NCBI RefSeq assembly: GCF_947502395.1
Contig: NZ_CANMZM010000001.1
Coordinates: forward strand, 868,001 to 932,000
Reading direction: 5' to 3'
DNA: 64,000 nt
DNA from: an uncultured Erythrobacter sp.
Lineage (GTDB): Bacteria > Pseudomonadota > Alphaproteobacteria > Sphingomonadales > Sphingomonadaceae
Both the position numbers and the translations under genes were made by a program. Each line of letters opens with the position of its first letter. Position 1 is the stretch's first letter. The notes beneath the pieces were generated by a model. It saw nothing but the letters and a program-made list of their open reading frames with translations. It was not told the origin of the DNA and did not search any database. Below are positions 18,819 to 30,686 of the stretch, piece by piece.

Positions 18819-19604
18819 ATGCAATCCTACCACCCCCTCAGCCGCTCCATCGCAGGTCACAGAGCCATCATCACAGGTGCCGCAAGCGGTATGGGCCGCG
18901 CGACAGCACATCTGTTTGCTTCCGAAGGCGCGCATGTGGCTGTGACCGATCTGGATCAGGCCAAATGTGAGGCGGTCGCCAAAGAGATTGCGGAAGCAGG
19001 TTATTCGGGCAGCGCCCTGCCGCTGTCGCTTGATGTTACCGATGAAACCGCGATTGAGGCACGTATCAAGGAGGTCACGGAGAGTTTTGGTGGGCTTGAT
19101 ATCATCGTCAATAATGCGGGTTTTGCGATCCATTCAACGATTGAAGATGAGAGCTATCCAGGGGTCTGGGACAAGAGCGTGGCCGCCATGCTGACCGCTC
19201 ATCAGCGTATTATTCGTGCCGCCATCCCGCATCTTCGAAAAAGCTCAGCTGCGCGCATCGTCAACATCGCCTCAACCGAAGGGCTTGGCGCAACGCCGGG
19301 CAATTCGCCCTATGTCGCCGCCAAGCACGGGGTAATCGGCCTTACCCGCGGTCTCGCCGTAGATCTTGGCCGCGATGGGATCACGGTAAATTGCATTTGT
19401 CCGGGGCCGATCCGCACCGGCATTACCGAAGCAATCCCGGACGAGCACAAGGAAATCTACGCCAAGCGCCGCGTGCCCCTACGCCGTTATGGCATCCCTG
19501 AGGAAGTCGCGCATATGACGCTATCGCTCGTACTGCCAGCCGCGCAGTTCGTGACCGGAGTTGCGATACCGGTTGATGGCGGGCTCACGATCAAGAACGC
19601 CTAG
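18819..19604 (+). CDS. Short-chain dehydrogenase/reductase (SDR)
   Basis: A 261-residue classical SDR. The cofactor motif is TGAASGMGRA near residue 20, and the acidic residue in VTDLD suggests NAD preference. The structural motif is NNAG. Catalytic Ser is in IVNIASTEG, and Tyr-Lys in YVAAKHG. CPGPIRTGI follows the active site as expected. It is translated 9 nt after the GST gene, and its stop overlaps that of the convergent thioesterase gene. The substrate is unknown. Confidence 0.88.
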   Translation: MQSYHPLSRSIAGHRAIITGAASGMGRATAHLFASEGAHVAVTDLDQAKCEAVAKEIAEAGYSGSALPLSLDVTDETAIEARIKEVTESFGGLDIIVNNAGFAIHSTIEDESYPGVWDKSVAAMLTAHQRIIRAAIPHLRKSSAARIVNIASTEGLGATPGNSPYVAAKHGVIGLTRGLAVDLGRDGITVNCICPGPIRTGITEAIPDEHKEIYAKRRVPLRRYGIPEEVAHMTLSLVLPAAQFVTGVAIPVDGGLTIKNA

Positions 19605-20398
19605 TAGAACGCCAGCTGGTTCGAAATCGCTAAAAGCTTGCGATCCTGAGACCATATCCGCGTTGTCTGTGAGAAACGCCCGCTGAACACCCGGTCGCTG
19701 GTGGCCTCGACAAGCACGAAGCCGCCTGCAAGCGCATCGAGATCGGCCTGAGTGCAGAAGAGGTGCATGTCATACTGCACCGTCGCTCCGAAACGCGGGG
19801 TCGGATCGAGGAAGAAGGTGCGCGGCATAGGCGTGTCTGAGACTGCCAAAAGCGCCTTTGCATCCCACGGCCGATCCTCCGCATCGCGCACCCAAAAGGC
19901 CGAATGCGGGCGTTCTTGTGCGGAAAATGGCTTACCCCGCGCCACTCGCTGTTCATAGCGGCTCAAGAATTTGGGGCCCGGCGCGTCGGGTAGTCGGGGA
20001 GAGGTCTCGGGAGATTTCACATCCGGAAATTCGCAAGCGTAGTCGAGCGCCTTCTCTTTCATGTCAGAAAAGACGTAGTTGGCGGTGAAGATAGGGTCGC
20101 TTGGCGCGTCTTCACCTGTGAATTCAGTGCGTAGAAAAGAAGTGCGCCGACCCTTCCGCAGGACACGCATGTCGATATCAATACCTGACTTCGGCAAAGG
20201 CTTGAGGAAGGATGCTGTAATGCTTGCAAGCATCGCGGTTTGCGGCTCGGCTTGTTGGATTGCCGAATACCCCAAAGCGAGAGCCCAGCCACCAAATGCT
20301 GATTGGAAATTCCAATACATCTCCCCGCCCGTCGAGCGCAGGTGGCGATCAGAAACGCTTTCAAGCTGGGTTGCGGAATCGAGGGCGAATTCGGTCAT
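19601..20398 (-). CDS. Double-hotdog acyl-CoA thioesterase family protein
   Basis: A 265-residue protein of the TesB-like/4HBT_3 acyl-CoA thioesterase type. The first hotdog half includes FQSAFGGWALALGYSAIQQAEPQ and SITASFLKPLPKSGIDIDMRVLRKGRRTSF, typical of family members that hydrolyse acyl-CoA to CoA and free acid. The second half has the expected SGRFSQTTRIWSQDRKLLAISNQLAFY ending. It converges on the SDR gene with a 4-nt overlap of ends. Chain-length preference cannot be inferred. Confidence 0.8.
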   Translation of the reverse strand: MTEFALDSATQLESVSDRHLRSTGGEMYWNFQSAFGGWALALGYSAIQQAEPQTAMLASITASFLKPLPKSGIDIDMRVLRKGRRTSFLRTEFTGEDAPSDPIFTANYVFSDMKEKALDYACEFPDVKSPETSPRLPDAPGPKFLSRYEQRVARGKPFSAQERPHSAFWVRDAEDRPWDAKALLAVSDTPMPRTFFLDPTPRFGATVQYDMHLFCTQADLDALAGGFVLVEATSDRVFSGRFSQTTRIWSQDRKLLAISNQLAFY

Positions 20399-20484
20399 CG
20401 ATGCGGTTCACTAGTTTGCTGCACAGCCGCGTCAATGCAAATAGTGAACGCACCGGTTTAATATTGTCCCCGACAATGCCTTAA

Positions 20485-21231
20485 TCAGCCCGAGATAGCC
20501 GCTTTTGCCGCTTCGGTCACCCCAGCCATCGCCGAATGCCACGGTGCGCCGCCATAGCTGATCCGCGCCACACCAAGCTGCGCAAGTTCGGCATTGCTCA
20601 CCATCTGCGGAAGCCGCATCACATTCACCGGAAGCGTAACCTTGTCGCAAACCTGGGCGATGAGATCAGGATCGCTTAACCCTGGGATGAAGAAGCTTCC
20701 CGCCCCTGCCCTGGCATACGCTTTCGCGCGTTCAATCGCGGCATAAACGAGCTCCGTCTGATTCGGGTCTTGCCCTTCCATGAGCGGTCCGAGGAATACG
20801 TCGGTGCGCGCATTAACAAACAAACCCGCTCGATCGAACACCTCGATCCGCTCAGATTGTTCATCGATTGAACGCAAACCGCCTGCGCGGATCAACCTGT
20901 CTTCAAGATTGCACCCGATCACTCCCGCGTGAGCAAGAGCATCAGCATTGTCCGACAGATCGGCCAGATTGGTTGCGTAGCCTGCCTCGACATCAACGGT
21001 AATCGGCAACTCGACAGAATCAGAGATTTGCTGAGCAGTTTCAACCAATCTGCGGAATGGAATGTGTTCTCCATCCTCATAGCCCTGCGACCCGGCGACG
21101 GAATGACTGCCGGTTCCAATCGCCTTCGCGCCGGCTTCGGCGACGGCCCGTGCGCTCCCTGCGTCCCAGACATTGAACAAAACAAGCGGATCGCCCGCTT
21201 TATGCATCTGCGCAAAATCGCCCTTGGTCAT
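20485..21231 (-). CDS. Isocitrate lyase/PEP mutase family protein
   Basis: A 248-residue TIM-barrel protein of the PEP mutase/2-methylisocitrate lyase superfamily (MTKGDFAQMHKAGDPLVLFNVWDAGSA). The Mg-binding and substrate loop segments DVEAGYA and GCNLEDR are visible. It lacks the classic lyase KKCGH cysteine motif, so it is not a standard isocitrate lyase. The start at ATG 21231 follows GGTGGAGG, and its first bases overlap the ada stop as ATGA, indicating translational coupling. The frame runs open further upstream inside ada, but that is an artefact of overlap. The function is unknown. Confidence 0.8.
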   Translation of the reverse strand: MTKGDFAQMHKAGDPLVLFNVWDAGSARAVAEAGAKAIGTGSHSVAGSQGYEDGEHIPFRRLVETAQQISDSVELPITVDVEAGYATNLADLSDNADALAHAGVIGCNLEDRLIRAGGLRSIDEQSERIEVFDRAGLFVNARTDVFLGPLMEGQDPNQTELVYAAIERAKAYARAGAGSFFIPGLSDPDLIAQVCDKVTLPVNVMRLPQMVSNAELAQLGVARISYGGAPWHSAMAGVTEAAKAAISG

Positions 21232-22280
21232 AGCAATCCTCCACCTTCCCGTTTCAAAAGCTCCGCCTTGATCTCCGGACCATAGGCATAGCCGCCCACC
21301 CCGCCACTGGCCGGCACAACGCGGTGGCAGGGGATGAGGACAGCGATATTGTTTGCGCCATTGGCGCTGCCCACTGCGCGGCTTGCCTTGGGATTGCCGA
21401 GCATGGCCGCTTGCTCGCCGTAGCTGCGCGTCTCGCCCGCCGGGATTTCGCGTAACGCGTTCCAACAACGTTGTTGGAACGCGGTGCCTTTGACATCGAG
21501 AGGGATGTGCGAACTGTCACTAGAAGGTTCTTCGACAGCCGCGACAACTTGATCAAACAGCGCCTTGAAGTCCCCTCCTGCTTCAATAATATCCGCCTTG
21601 GGAAAACGCGCTCGCAATTCTGCCTCGCCTTCTTCAAAGGATAGACAGCACACACCTTTCTCCGTCGCGGCAACCAGCATGGACCCGAGACTGGTATCAA
21701 TCACACTCCAATGCACCCGTCGCCCCTCGCCTCCATTGGCCCAATCGCTTGCTTGCATGCCCAGCCTTCCTTTTATGTCCGCGTAAAAGCGCGAGGGCGC
21801 GGAATAGCCCGCCTCGTATAGCGCCTCGGTAACACTTGCTCCGGTCTTCAGCGCGTCCTTCACCCGTTCCTCGCGGAGAGCCCGCGCAAATGAGGCGGGG
21901 GAAAGACCCACGGTGCGCTTGAAGAGGCGCTGAAAATGGGTTGGTGAGTAGCCCGTGAGGTCGGCCAGCTGATCCAGCGTCATAGCGCCCTGACTTTGGA
22001 TGGCAGCAATTGCAGCCAAGACACAAGCTTCTTCTGCGCTTTGGGTGTTGGGGGAGCATCTTTTGCACGCCCTCAGGCCAGCCTCCTCGGCATCTGCAGG
22101 TTTCGCATAGAACTTCACATTCTTACGCAAAGGAAGCCGCGCCGGGCAGGATGGACGGCAATAGATGCCGGTTGAATGGACGCCGGTCACAAAGCTGCCA
22201 TCATACCGACGGTCTTTGGCCTGAACTGCCAGCCAGCGTGCCTCGTCGTCGATCTCGTGAATATGTATCATGCCAACCAT
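21228..22280 (-). CDS. ada: Ada-type bifunctional regulator / methylated-DNA-protein cysteine methyltransferase
   Basis: It repairs alkylated DNA and, once methylated, activates the adaptive response. The 350 residues contain three parts. First is an AdaA zinc domain: TGIYCRPSCPAR with CKRC, whose first Cys accepts the methylphosphotriester methyl. Second is an AraC-type HTH (about 85-170, SPTHFQRLFKRTVGLSP). Third is a C-terminal O6-alkylguanine transferase with the acceptor cysteine in IPCHRVV. Starts at 22280 and 22271 are both possible. It is divergent from the serine protease gene and is followed with a 4-nt overlap by the PEP mutase-family gene. Confidence 0.92.
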   Translation of the reverse strand: MVGMIHIHEIDDEARWLAVQAKDRRYDGSFVTGVHSTGIYCRPSCPARLPLRKNVKFYAKPADAEEAGLRACKRCSPNTQSAEEACVLAAIAAIQSQGAMTLDQLADLTGYSPTHFQRLFKRTVGLSPASFARALREERVKDALKTGASVTEALYEAGYSAPSRFYADIKGRLGMQASDWANGGEGRRVHWSVIDTSLGSMLVAATEKGVCCLSFEEGEAELRARFPKADIIEAGGDFKALFDQVVAAVEEPSSDSSHIPLDVKGTAFQQRCWNALREIPAGETRSYGEQAAMLGNPKASRAVGSANGANNIAVLIPCHRVVPASGGVGGYAYGPEIKAELLKREGGGLL

Positions 22281-22353
22281 TTTGAAATCATATTACCATA
22301 AGCGCATCCCGAAGCTTGCGGTCAATGTCGCAGCCCTTGTACAGACCCACCTA

Positions 22354-23976
22354 ATGACAGTTTTTTCCCGCCTCTTCGTTGTCCTGATCGCGTTTGCGTT
22401 GGTGCCAGCCCCCGCCAGCGCCGATCCCGCCGATATTGACGCGGCGGCGCGCGGCGTTGTGCGCGTGGTTTTGATTGACAACAGCAGCGATGATCCTTCG
22501 CCCATTACCCATGGCAGTGGTTTTGCAGTGGGGCCGCGCATGATCGTAACCAACGCCCATGTGATCCGCGAGGCGCTGGTCGACGACACGCTGAAAATTG
22601 GAATCGTGCCAAGCGAGGGCGACTCTGGGACCTTCGCAACCCCGGTTGCCGTTTCCCCGCGCAACGATCTGGCATTGCTTGAGATCACCGACGGTGCGCT
22701 GCGCTTGCCCCCGTTGACACTTTCGGGCGGCGGAACCACCAATATGGGAGAGGTTTCGGCCGTGGGCTACCCCATGAATGTGGACTTGGCCCAGGGGCTG
22801 GAAATCCGCGATATCTTCCGCGCGCAGCCGCCGGTGAAAAGTCGGGGTTTCCTCTCGGGCGAGCGACCCAGTCGCCAATTTGACACCATCCTCCACACCG
22901 CTCCCATTGCGCGGGGCAATTCGGGCGGGCCCTTGCTCGATGGCTGCGGCCGGGTGCTTGGGGTCAACAGCTTCGGGGCAGATTCGAACGGGTCGGATGC
23001 CGAGTTCTATTTCGCCGTGTCATTACGCGAGCTTCTTCCCTTCCTTCGGGAGAATGGGCTTGAGCCATCCGTGAATGCCCTACCCTGTACGTCCATCGAC
23101 GAGTTGAACGCCGCCGAACGTGCTCGCTTCGATCAGCAACGCGCTCAAGCGCAAGCACGAGTTGAAGCGCGTGCAGAGGAAATGCGCGAGAAACGAGCAG
23201 CGGCGCAATTGCAGGCTCAAATCGAAATCCTTGATGCGCGTGACAACGCCATGGCGCTGGCCATGGTTCTGTTGTTGGTCGGAATTGGCGCAGGCTACAC
23301 CGCCGGGCAGCTGCGAAGCTCGCAAGCTCAGAACCCACAAAATCAAAGCCGCGCGATGATCGCAGCCGGTGTCGCGGGGGCCGCCTTGATTGGCGCAGTG
23401 CTCGTGTGGATCACGCGCCCAAGCTATGGGGATATTGAGGAACGCGTTGCTGTTTTGATGGGTGACAGCGAAGATCCCGACTCAGGCACTCCCAATCCCG
23501 ATGGCGATCTTGCTGGTGACGGGACGCTCATCTGCACGCTCGTTCCCGAACGCAGCCGGATCACAGGCGCTCGGACAGACGATGTCGAGTTTGATTGGGC
23601 CGCCAATGGCTGTGTTAATGAGCGCACTCAATATGGCATGGTGAGTGGCGAATGGACCCGTGTGCTAGTGCCATCGAGCGAGGCCGCGGTTTCGGTTAGC
23701 AGCTACGACCCCGAAACCCGCACCTATCGCACTGACCGTTATCTATTGGGACGCGAGGCCATGGAGGCTGCCCGTGCAGCACGCGCGGAGTACTCGCCTC
23801 CAGCCTGCGGCGTCACCGATGCGGCGCGGCTCTTGGGCGAGCAGCAATCAGCGCTGATCGCAATGCTGCCCGACCGCCCGAACGAGCGGCTCGTTTATTC
23901 GTGCGAACGCAAGCGCAAAGGCGTTGGCGGCACTCTGGGCGCAGCTTTCGATGAAGAGTTTGGGGTTGGCGAGTAA
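22354..23976 (+). CDS. Exported trypsin-like serine protease with coiled coil and two membrane helices
   Basis: A 540-residue protein. A signal peptide occupies about 1-23 (ends APASAD). A chymotrypsin-fold protease domain follows with His in VTNAHV (H69), Asp in RNDLALL (D105) and Ser in ARGNSGGPLL (S190). Residues 250-295 form an Ala/Arg/Glu-rich coiled coil. Two membrane helices lie at about 299-318 and 335-353. The tail of about 185 residues holds several cysteines. ATG 22354 is chosen because it starts the signal peptide; the frame is open to 22270, where it would overlap ada. There is no PDZ domain, unlike DegP/HtrA. Topology and substrates are unknown. Confidence 0.82.
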   Translation: MTVFSRLFVVLIAFALVPAPASADPADIDAAARGVVRVVLIDNSSDDPSPITHGSGFAVGPRMIVTNAHVIREALVDDTLKIGIVPSEGDSGTFATPVAVSPRNDLALLEITDGALRLPPLTLSGGGTTNMGEVSAVGYPMNVDLAQGLEIRDIFRAQPPVKSRGFLSGERPSRQFDTILHTAPIARGNSGGPLLDGCGRVLGVNSFGADSNGSDAEFYFAVSLRELLPFLRENGLEPSVNALPCTSIDELNAAERARFDQQRAQAQARVEARAEEMREKRAAAQLQAQIEILDARDNAMALAMVLLLVGIGAGYTAGQLRSSQAQNPQNQSRAMIAAGVAGAALIGAVLVWITRPSYGDIEERVAVLMGDSEDPDSGTPNPDGDLAGDGTLICTLVPERSRITGARTDDVEFDWAANGCVNERTQYGMVSGEWTRVLVPSSEAAVSVSSYDPETRTYRTDRYLLGREAMEAARAARAEYSPPACGVTDAARLLGEQQSALIAMLPDRPNERLVYSCERKRKGVGGTLGAAFDEEFGVGE

Positions 23977-24090
23977 GACTGCTCAAAGAAAGTGGTCTGC
24001 CGAAGCGGTCGGCAAGCGCGGCTGCGCGTAGCGGCTTTTGCCGCGCCCACTTGGAGCATGCGGCAATAGCCGCAGTAGCGTGAGAGCAAA

Positions 24091-24918
24091 CTAAGCCGCC
24101 AGAGCTTCTCCACTCAACGTAATCCGATGCATCTCGCGGTAATGGCCTTGGTAGTCATTCATAGCATTGTGCCAGCTGGTCCGGTTATCCCAGATCGCTA
24201 CTGTACCGGGCTTCCATTGCAGGCGGCATTGATTGGTCTCGGTCAATGCGGCGTTGGTAAGTTCGGTCAGTAAAGGGAGGCTTTCCTCGCGCGTCTGGCC
24301 GACAAAGTTGATCGTAAAAGCAGTGTTCACATAGAGCAGCTTGCGCCCAGTATGGGGGTGACGGATCACCACCGGATGCACAGCGCCGGTCTTCAAGTTC
24401 TGACCACGAAGGCTCTTGCCCATGTCGGTCTGAGCGTAAAGACCGTCCTCTTTGTAGACGTGGTCCGCAGTGTGGAAAGCCTCCAACTCATCAATACGGG
24501 CCTTCATGTCATCTGGCAGCGCATCATATGCAGCCCCCATATGCGCCCACATAGTATCGCCACCTTGCGGAGGCAGGTGGCGTGCGACCAAAACCGAACC
24601 CATCGCTGGGATTTGGTCATAGGAATGGTCGGTGTGCCACGCCCCGCCAATATTGGTCTGTTGATCGGGGTCCTTCTTCACAACTGCAATTTCGTTGAAG
24701 TCGTCCTGCAACGGGAAGTAATTGTTCACATCAATCCCGCCCCAGCGGCGGCCGAATTTGATGTGGTCTTCAGGCGAGAATTCCTGCTCGCGAAAAACCG
24801 CCACACCGTGCTCGTAAATGGCTTGTTTGATGGACTCCATCTCGCTGTCGCTGCAATTGGCAAGCGACACGCCCGAGACCTCAACCCCGCATTCAGGTGC
24901 CATTCGTGTGAATTCCAT
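24091..24918 (-). CDS. TauD/TfdA-family Fe(II)/2-oxoglutarate dioxygenase
   Basis: A 275-residue dioxygenase that couples 2-oxoglutarate decarboxylation to hydroxylation of a small acid. The metal-binding His and Asp are in GGAWHTDHSY, and the distal His in TSWHNAMNDY. The 2-oxoglutarate-binding Arg is in YREMHRITLSG. The length is normal for TauD. No sulfonate transporter genes are nearby, so a taurine role is not supported; TfdA-like carboxylic substrates are as likely. GGGAG lies upstream of the ATG. It is divergent from the ATP synthase operon. Confidence 0.88.
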   Translation of the reverse strand: MEFTRMAPECGVEVSGVSLANCSDSEMESIKQAIYEHGVAVFREQEFSPEDHIKFGRRWGGIDVNNYFPLQDDFNEIAVVKKDPDQQTNIGGAWHTDHSYDQIPAMGSVLVARHLPPQGGDTMWAHMGAAYDALPDDMKARIDELEAFHTADHVYKEDGLYAQTDMGKSLRGQNLKTGAVHPVVIRHPHTGRKLLYVNTAFTINFVGQTREESLPLLTELTNAALTETNQCRLQWKPGTVAIWDNRTSWHNAMNDYQGHYREMHRITLSGEALAA

Positions 24919-25064
24919 CTTGTCTCTCCCGACCGGCGTTTTTGCCTTTGTTGGTATCAGTCTGACTCAAGCCTTGGCCCCTGTCCAGAGAATCCGTCTT
25001 ACTGTGCTTGCATCCAAGAGACCCCTTTGCTAGGCGCGCGCCAACTTCGGCAGGAGGGATTCTG

Positions 25065-25128
25065 ATGCGCGCCATCACCCACCTTGCCGGTGCATTTTTT
25101 CTCACTCCTCAAAGAGGACACTCAACGC

Positions 25129-25157
<29 letters not shown>
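25065..25157 (+). CDS. Possible 30-aa leader peptide upstream of atpH
   Basis: An ATG 7 nt after a strong AGGAGG (25052-25057) opens a 30-codon frame that ends in TAG. It overlaps the first 29 nt of atpH in another frame. The peptide ([20 protein letters not shown]...) has no recognised motif. The strong ribosome binding site, stronger than that of atpH itself, is what makes it notable. It may be translated and couple or regulate atpH initiation, or it may be chance. Confidence 0.3.
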
Positions 25158-27223
<2,066 letters not shown>

Positions 27224-27233
27224 TTGATTAACC

Positions 27234-27303
27234 CGTCACCCCGGCGCAGGCCGGGGTCCAGTTACAACCGTTGCAATGGATCCCGGCCTTCGCCGGGATG
27301 ACG
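27234..27303. repeat. Palindromic intergenic repeat between atpA and atpG
   Basis: Two GC hairpins lie in tandem: CCCCGGC-GCAG-GCCGGGG (27239-27256) and ATCCCGGC-CTTC-GCCGGGAT (27280-27299). They sit in an outer dyad whose ends are CGTCA (27234-27238) and TGACG (27299-27303), with GGGTCCA/TGGATCC inside. This layout matches the abundant extragenic palindromes of sphingomonads and caulobacters. It is transcribed within the operon, so it can fold in the mRNA and may affect the atpA/atpG ratio or RNA stability. Confidence 0.85.
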
Positions 27304-27325
27304 AATTGGAGAAGATTGAGGCACA

Positions 27326-28195
27326 ATGCCAAGTCTTAAGGAACTAAAAGATCGGATCGGGTCGGTTAAGTCGACCCAGAAGATCACCAAGGCCAAGCAG
27401 ATGGTCGCAGCGGCTAAGCTGCGCCGTGCTCAGGCCTCTGCTGAAGCCGGACGGCCTTATGCTGTGCGTTTGAGCGCCGTTATGGCCTCGCTCGCTGGCA
27501 AAGTGTCCGGCGACAGCGCGCCAAAGCTTCTCGCAGGTTCCGGTAGCGACCAGCGCAACCTTCTGGTTGTGGTCAACACCGACAAAGGCCTGTGCGGCGG
27601 TTTGAACTCAAACATCGTCAAGGCTGCCAAAGCCAAGGCGCAGGAGCTTCAAGCCCAAGGCAAGCAGGTCGAGTTTTACCTCGTCGGCAAGAAGGGCCGT
27701 GCGCCTCTCAAGCGCGAGTTTGAAAAAGCGATCACTGGCGGCTTTGACACCAGCGCGGTGAAAACGCCGGGCTTTGAAGAGGCCGACGCGATTTCTGCTG
27801 AACTCATCCAAATGTTTGAAGACGGCAAATTTGACGTTGCTCACCTGATCTACCCGACTTTCCAGTCGGCTCTGGTGCAAAACCCAACGGTCAATCAGTT
27901 GATCCCTGTCCCCTCACCTGAGGTTTCGGATGACGGCGGCGCCGTGGTTGAATATGAGCCGGGCGAAGAGGAAATCCTCGAAGCTCTCCTGCCGCGTTAT
28001 GTGAAGACGCAAGTTTTCGGCGCGCTGCTTGAGCGTGAGGCATCAGAGCAAGGCGCTTCGATGACCGCGATGGACAATGCGACCCGCAACGCAGGCGACC
28101 TCATCAACAAGCTGACCATCCAGTACAACCGCAGCCGTCAGGCCGCGATTACGACTGAACTTATTGAAATTATTGCTGGCGCAGAAGCGCTGTAA
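27326..28195 (+). CDS. atpG: F1 ATP synthase subunit gamma
   Basis: The rotating central shaft of F1, 289 residues. The N-terminal helix is [36 protein letters not shown]. The Rossmann-like middle includes [16 protein letters not shown]. The C-terminal helix, [43 protein letters not shown], is the family signature. It follows the palindromic repeat; GGAGAAGATTGAGG lies before the ATG. Confidence 0.98.
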   Translation: MPSLKELKDRIGSVKSTQKITKAKQMVAAAKLRRAQASAEAGRPYAVRLSAVMASLAGKVSGDSAPKLLAGSGSDQRNLLVVVNTDKGLCGGLNSNIVKAAKAKAQELQAQGKQVEFYLVGKKGRAPLKREFEKAITGGFDTSAVKTPGFEEADAISAELIQMFEDGKFDVAHLIYPTFQSALVQNPTVNQLIPVPSPEVSDDGGAVVEYEPGEEEILEALLPRYVKTQVFGALLEREASEQGASMTAMDNATRNAGDLINKLTIQYNRSRQAAITTELIEIIAGAEAL

Positions 28196-28206
28196 ACGAA
28201 GGCTAA

Positions 28207-29673
<1,467 letters not shown>

Positions 29674-29679
29674 ACGCGG

Positions 29680-29859
29680 ATGACTGGTACGCTCGACATC
29701 AAGGACTGCGTCAATGAGACCTGTCCTTGGTCGGGCGATCCGGTCTCGGCAGACAGCCTAACGGTGTATCACGGCAAAGTTGTGGGGTTTTGCAATCCCG
29801 GCTGCCGTGACAAATTTGAAAAAGCTACGCGTCACTTTGACGCCAGCGTTGATGGATAA
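29680..29859 (+). CDS. YHS/TRASH-like cysteine mini-protein in the ATP synthase operon
   Basis: A 59-residue protein that begins 7 nt after atpD and ends 6 nt before atpC. It carries four cysteines, in KDCVNETCPWSGDPV and VVGFCNPGCRDKF. The layout CPxSGxPV...YHGKVVGFCNPGCRDKFE resembles the YHS/TRASH metal-binding fold (typically DPVCGM...Y.GK.Y.FCS..C...F). A role as a small metal-binding or assembly protein is inferred. Tight spacing on both sides and conserved-looking codon use support a real gene. Proteins like this are often mislabelled glutathione S-transferase in annotations. Confidence 0.75.
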   Translation: MTGTLDIKDCVNETCPWSGDPVSADSLTVYHGKVVGFCNPGCRDKFEKATRHFDASVDG

Positions 29860-29865
29860 GAGCAA

Positions 29866-30123
29866 ATGGCACTCCATTTTGAACTCGTAACCCCTGCCAA
29901 ACAGGTCCGCTCTGAGGAAGTCCACATGGTTGTGGTTCCCGGATCAGAGGGCGAATTCGGCGTTCTCGAAGGCCACGCGCCTTTCATGAGCACAATCGAC
30001 GATGGCGCGGTTCAAGTATTCAAGTCAGCGGGCGGTGAGCCTGAGCTGATCAACGTCAAAGGCGGTTTTGCCGAGGTAAGCGAGAACGGCATCACTGTCC
30101 TTGCGGAGCATGTTGAGGCTTAA
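29866..30123 (+). CDS. atpC: F1 ATP synthase subunit epsilon, short form
   Basis: An 85-residue epsilon subunit consisting of only the N-terminal beta-sandwich: [14 protein letters not shown], then [21 protein letters not shown], then [22 protein letters not shown]. The common bacterial form is about 130-140 residues, with a C-terminal helical hairpin that can inhibit ATP hydrolysis; that part is absent here. No frameshift is apparent, because a terminator follows within 30 nt. In Alphaproteobacteria a separate inhibitor (zeta subunit) can take this job. Confidence 0.93.
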   Translation: MALHFELVTPAKQVRSEEVHMVVVPGSEGEFGVLEGHAPFMSTIDDGAVQVFKSAGGEPELINVKGGFAEVSENGITVLAEHVEA

Positions 30124-30152
30124 ATTGCTTAACCACTCGACAAAGATTAAGA

Positions 30153-30178
30153 GGGCGGCCTTACGGGTCGCCCTTTTT
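30153..30178 (+). terminator. Rho-independent terminator of the atp operon
   Basis: GGGCGGCC pairs with GGTCGCCC (one G-U wobble) around TTACG, followed by TTTTT, about 30 nt after the atpC stop. It also lies at the 3' end of the convergent Rrf2 gene. Confidence 0.8.
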
Positions 30179-30182
30179 CGTT

Positions 30183-30671
30183 TTAGCTCACCTGCTTTTG
30201 CACCCATTGGGCGACTTCCATAAAGTGCTCTGGTGATCCATTTGCGGCGGCCTCTGCGTTGATTACGGCAATGGTCTTGGCGCGCAGGGCTTCACGGTAA
30301 ACTTCTTCTGCCTCGGCAAAGGCGCTGGCGATTTCGCAGGGGTTTTTGCAGTCCTTGCGCTTTAACCCACATGGCCCGTTTTGACGGATTTCCGTGCAAC
30401 GGAAGGCTGGACTAGGGCCTTCAATTGCTTGCACTATGTCGAGCAAGGTGATCGCATCCACACTGAGCGCGAGCCGATAGCCGCCCCCCTTCCCCCGGAC
30501 ACTTTCCACGATTCCAGCACGGCGCATCAACTGCATTTGCTTGGCAAGGTAAGCCGAAGGCACCTCGAAGAAGTCCGCCAAGGCGTCGGTACTCAGCCCC
30601 TTGCCTTCAGGCACAAGCGCAAGCATCCCGCAAATATGCGTGCACCACTCCACCCCTTTGCCCAATTTCAT
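30183..30671 (-). CDS. Rrf2-family transcriptional regulator with cysteine cluster
   Basis: A 162-residue winged-helix repressor. The recognition region is DALADFFEVPSAYLAKQMQLMRRAGIVESVRGKGGGYRLA, and the wing sequence GKGGGYRLA is typical of Rrf2. Four cysteines, C92, C101, C108 and C112, lie where IscR, NsrR and RirA bind a [Fe-S] cluster, so it may sense iron, NO or redox state. It is divergent from a histidine-rich membrane protein, with two inverted-repeat sites between them, which suggests it represses itself and that gene. The effector is unknown. Confidence 0.85.
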   Translation of the reverse strand: MKLGKGVEWCTHICGMLALVPEGKGLSTDALADFFEVPSAYLAKQMQLMRRAGIVESVRGKGGGYRLALSVDAITLLDIVQAIEGPSPAFRCTEIRQNGPCGLKRKDCKNPCEIASAFAEAEEVYREALRAKTIAVINAEAAANGSPEHFMEVAQWVQKQVS

Positions 30672-30686
30672 GCTTGACTCCTTAAT

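Noticed and set aside
24031..24044. Hairpin GCGGC-TTTT-GCCGC as terminator of the serine protease gene
   Set aside because: The stem is only 5 bp and no T-run follows on either strand; too weak to call.
30124..30152. Frameshifted C-terminal half of atpC
   Set aside because: I looked for the missing epsilon hairpin in other frames; only about 30 nt separate the stop from the terminator, so there is no room for it.
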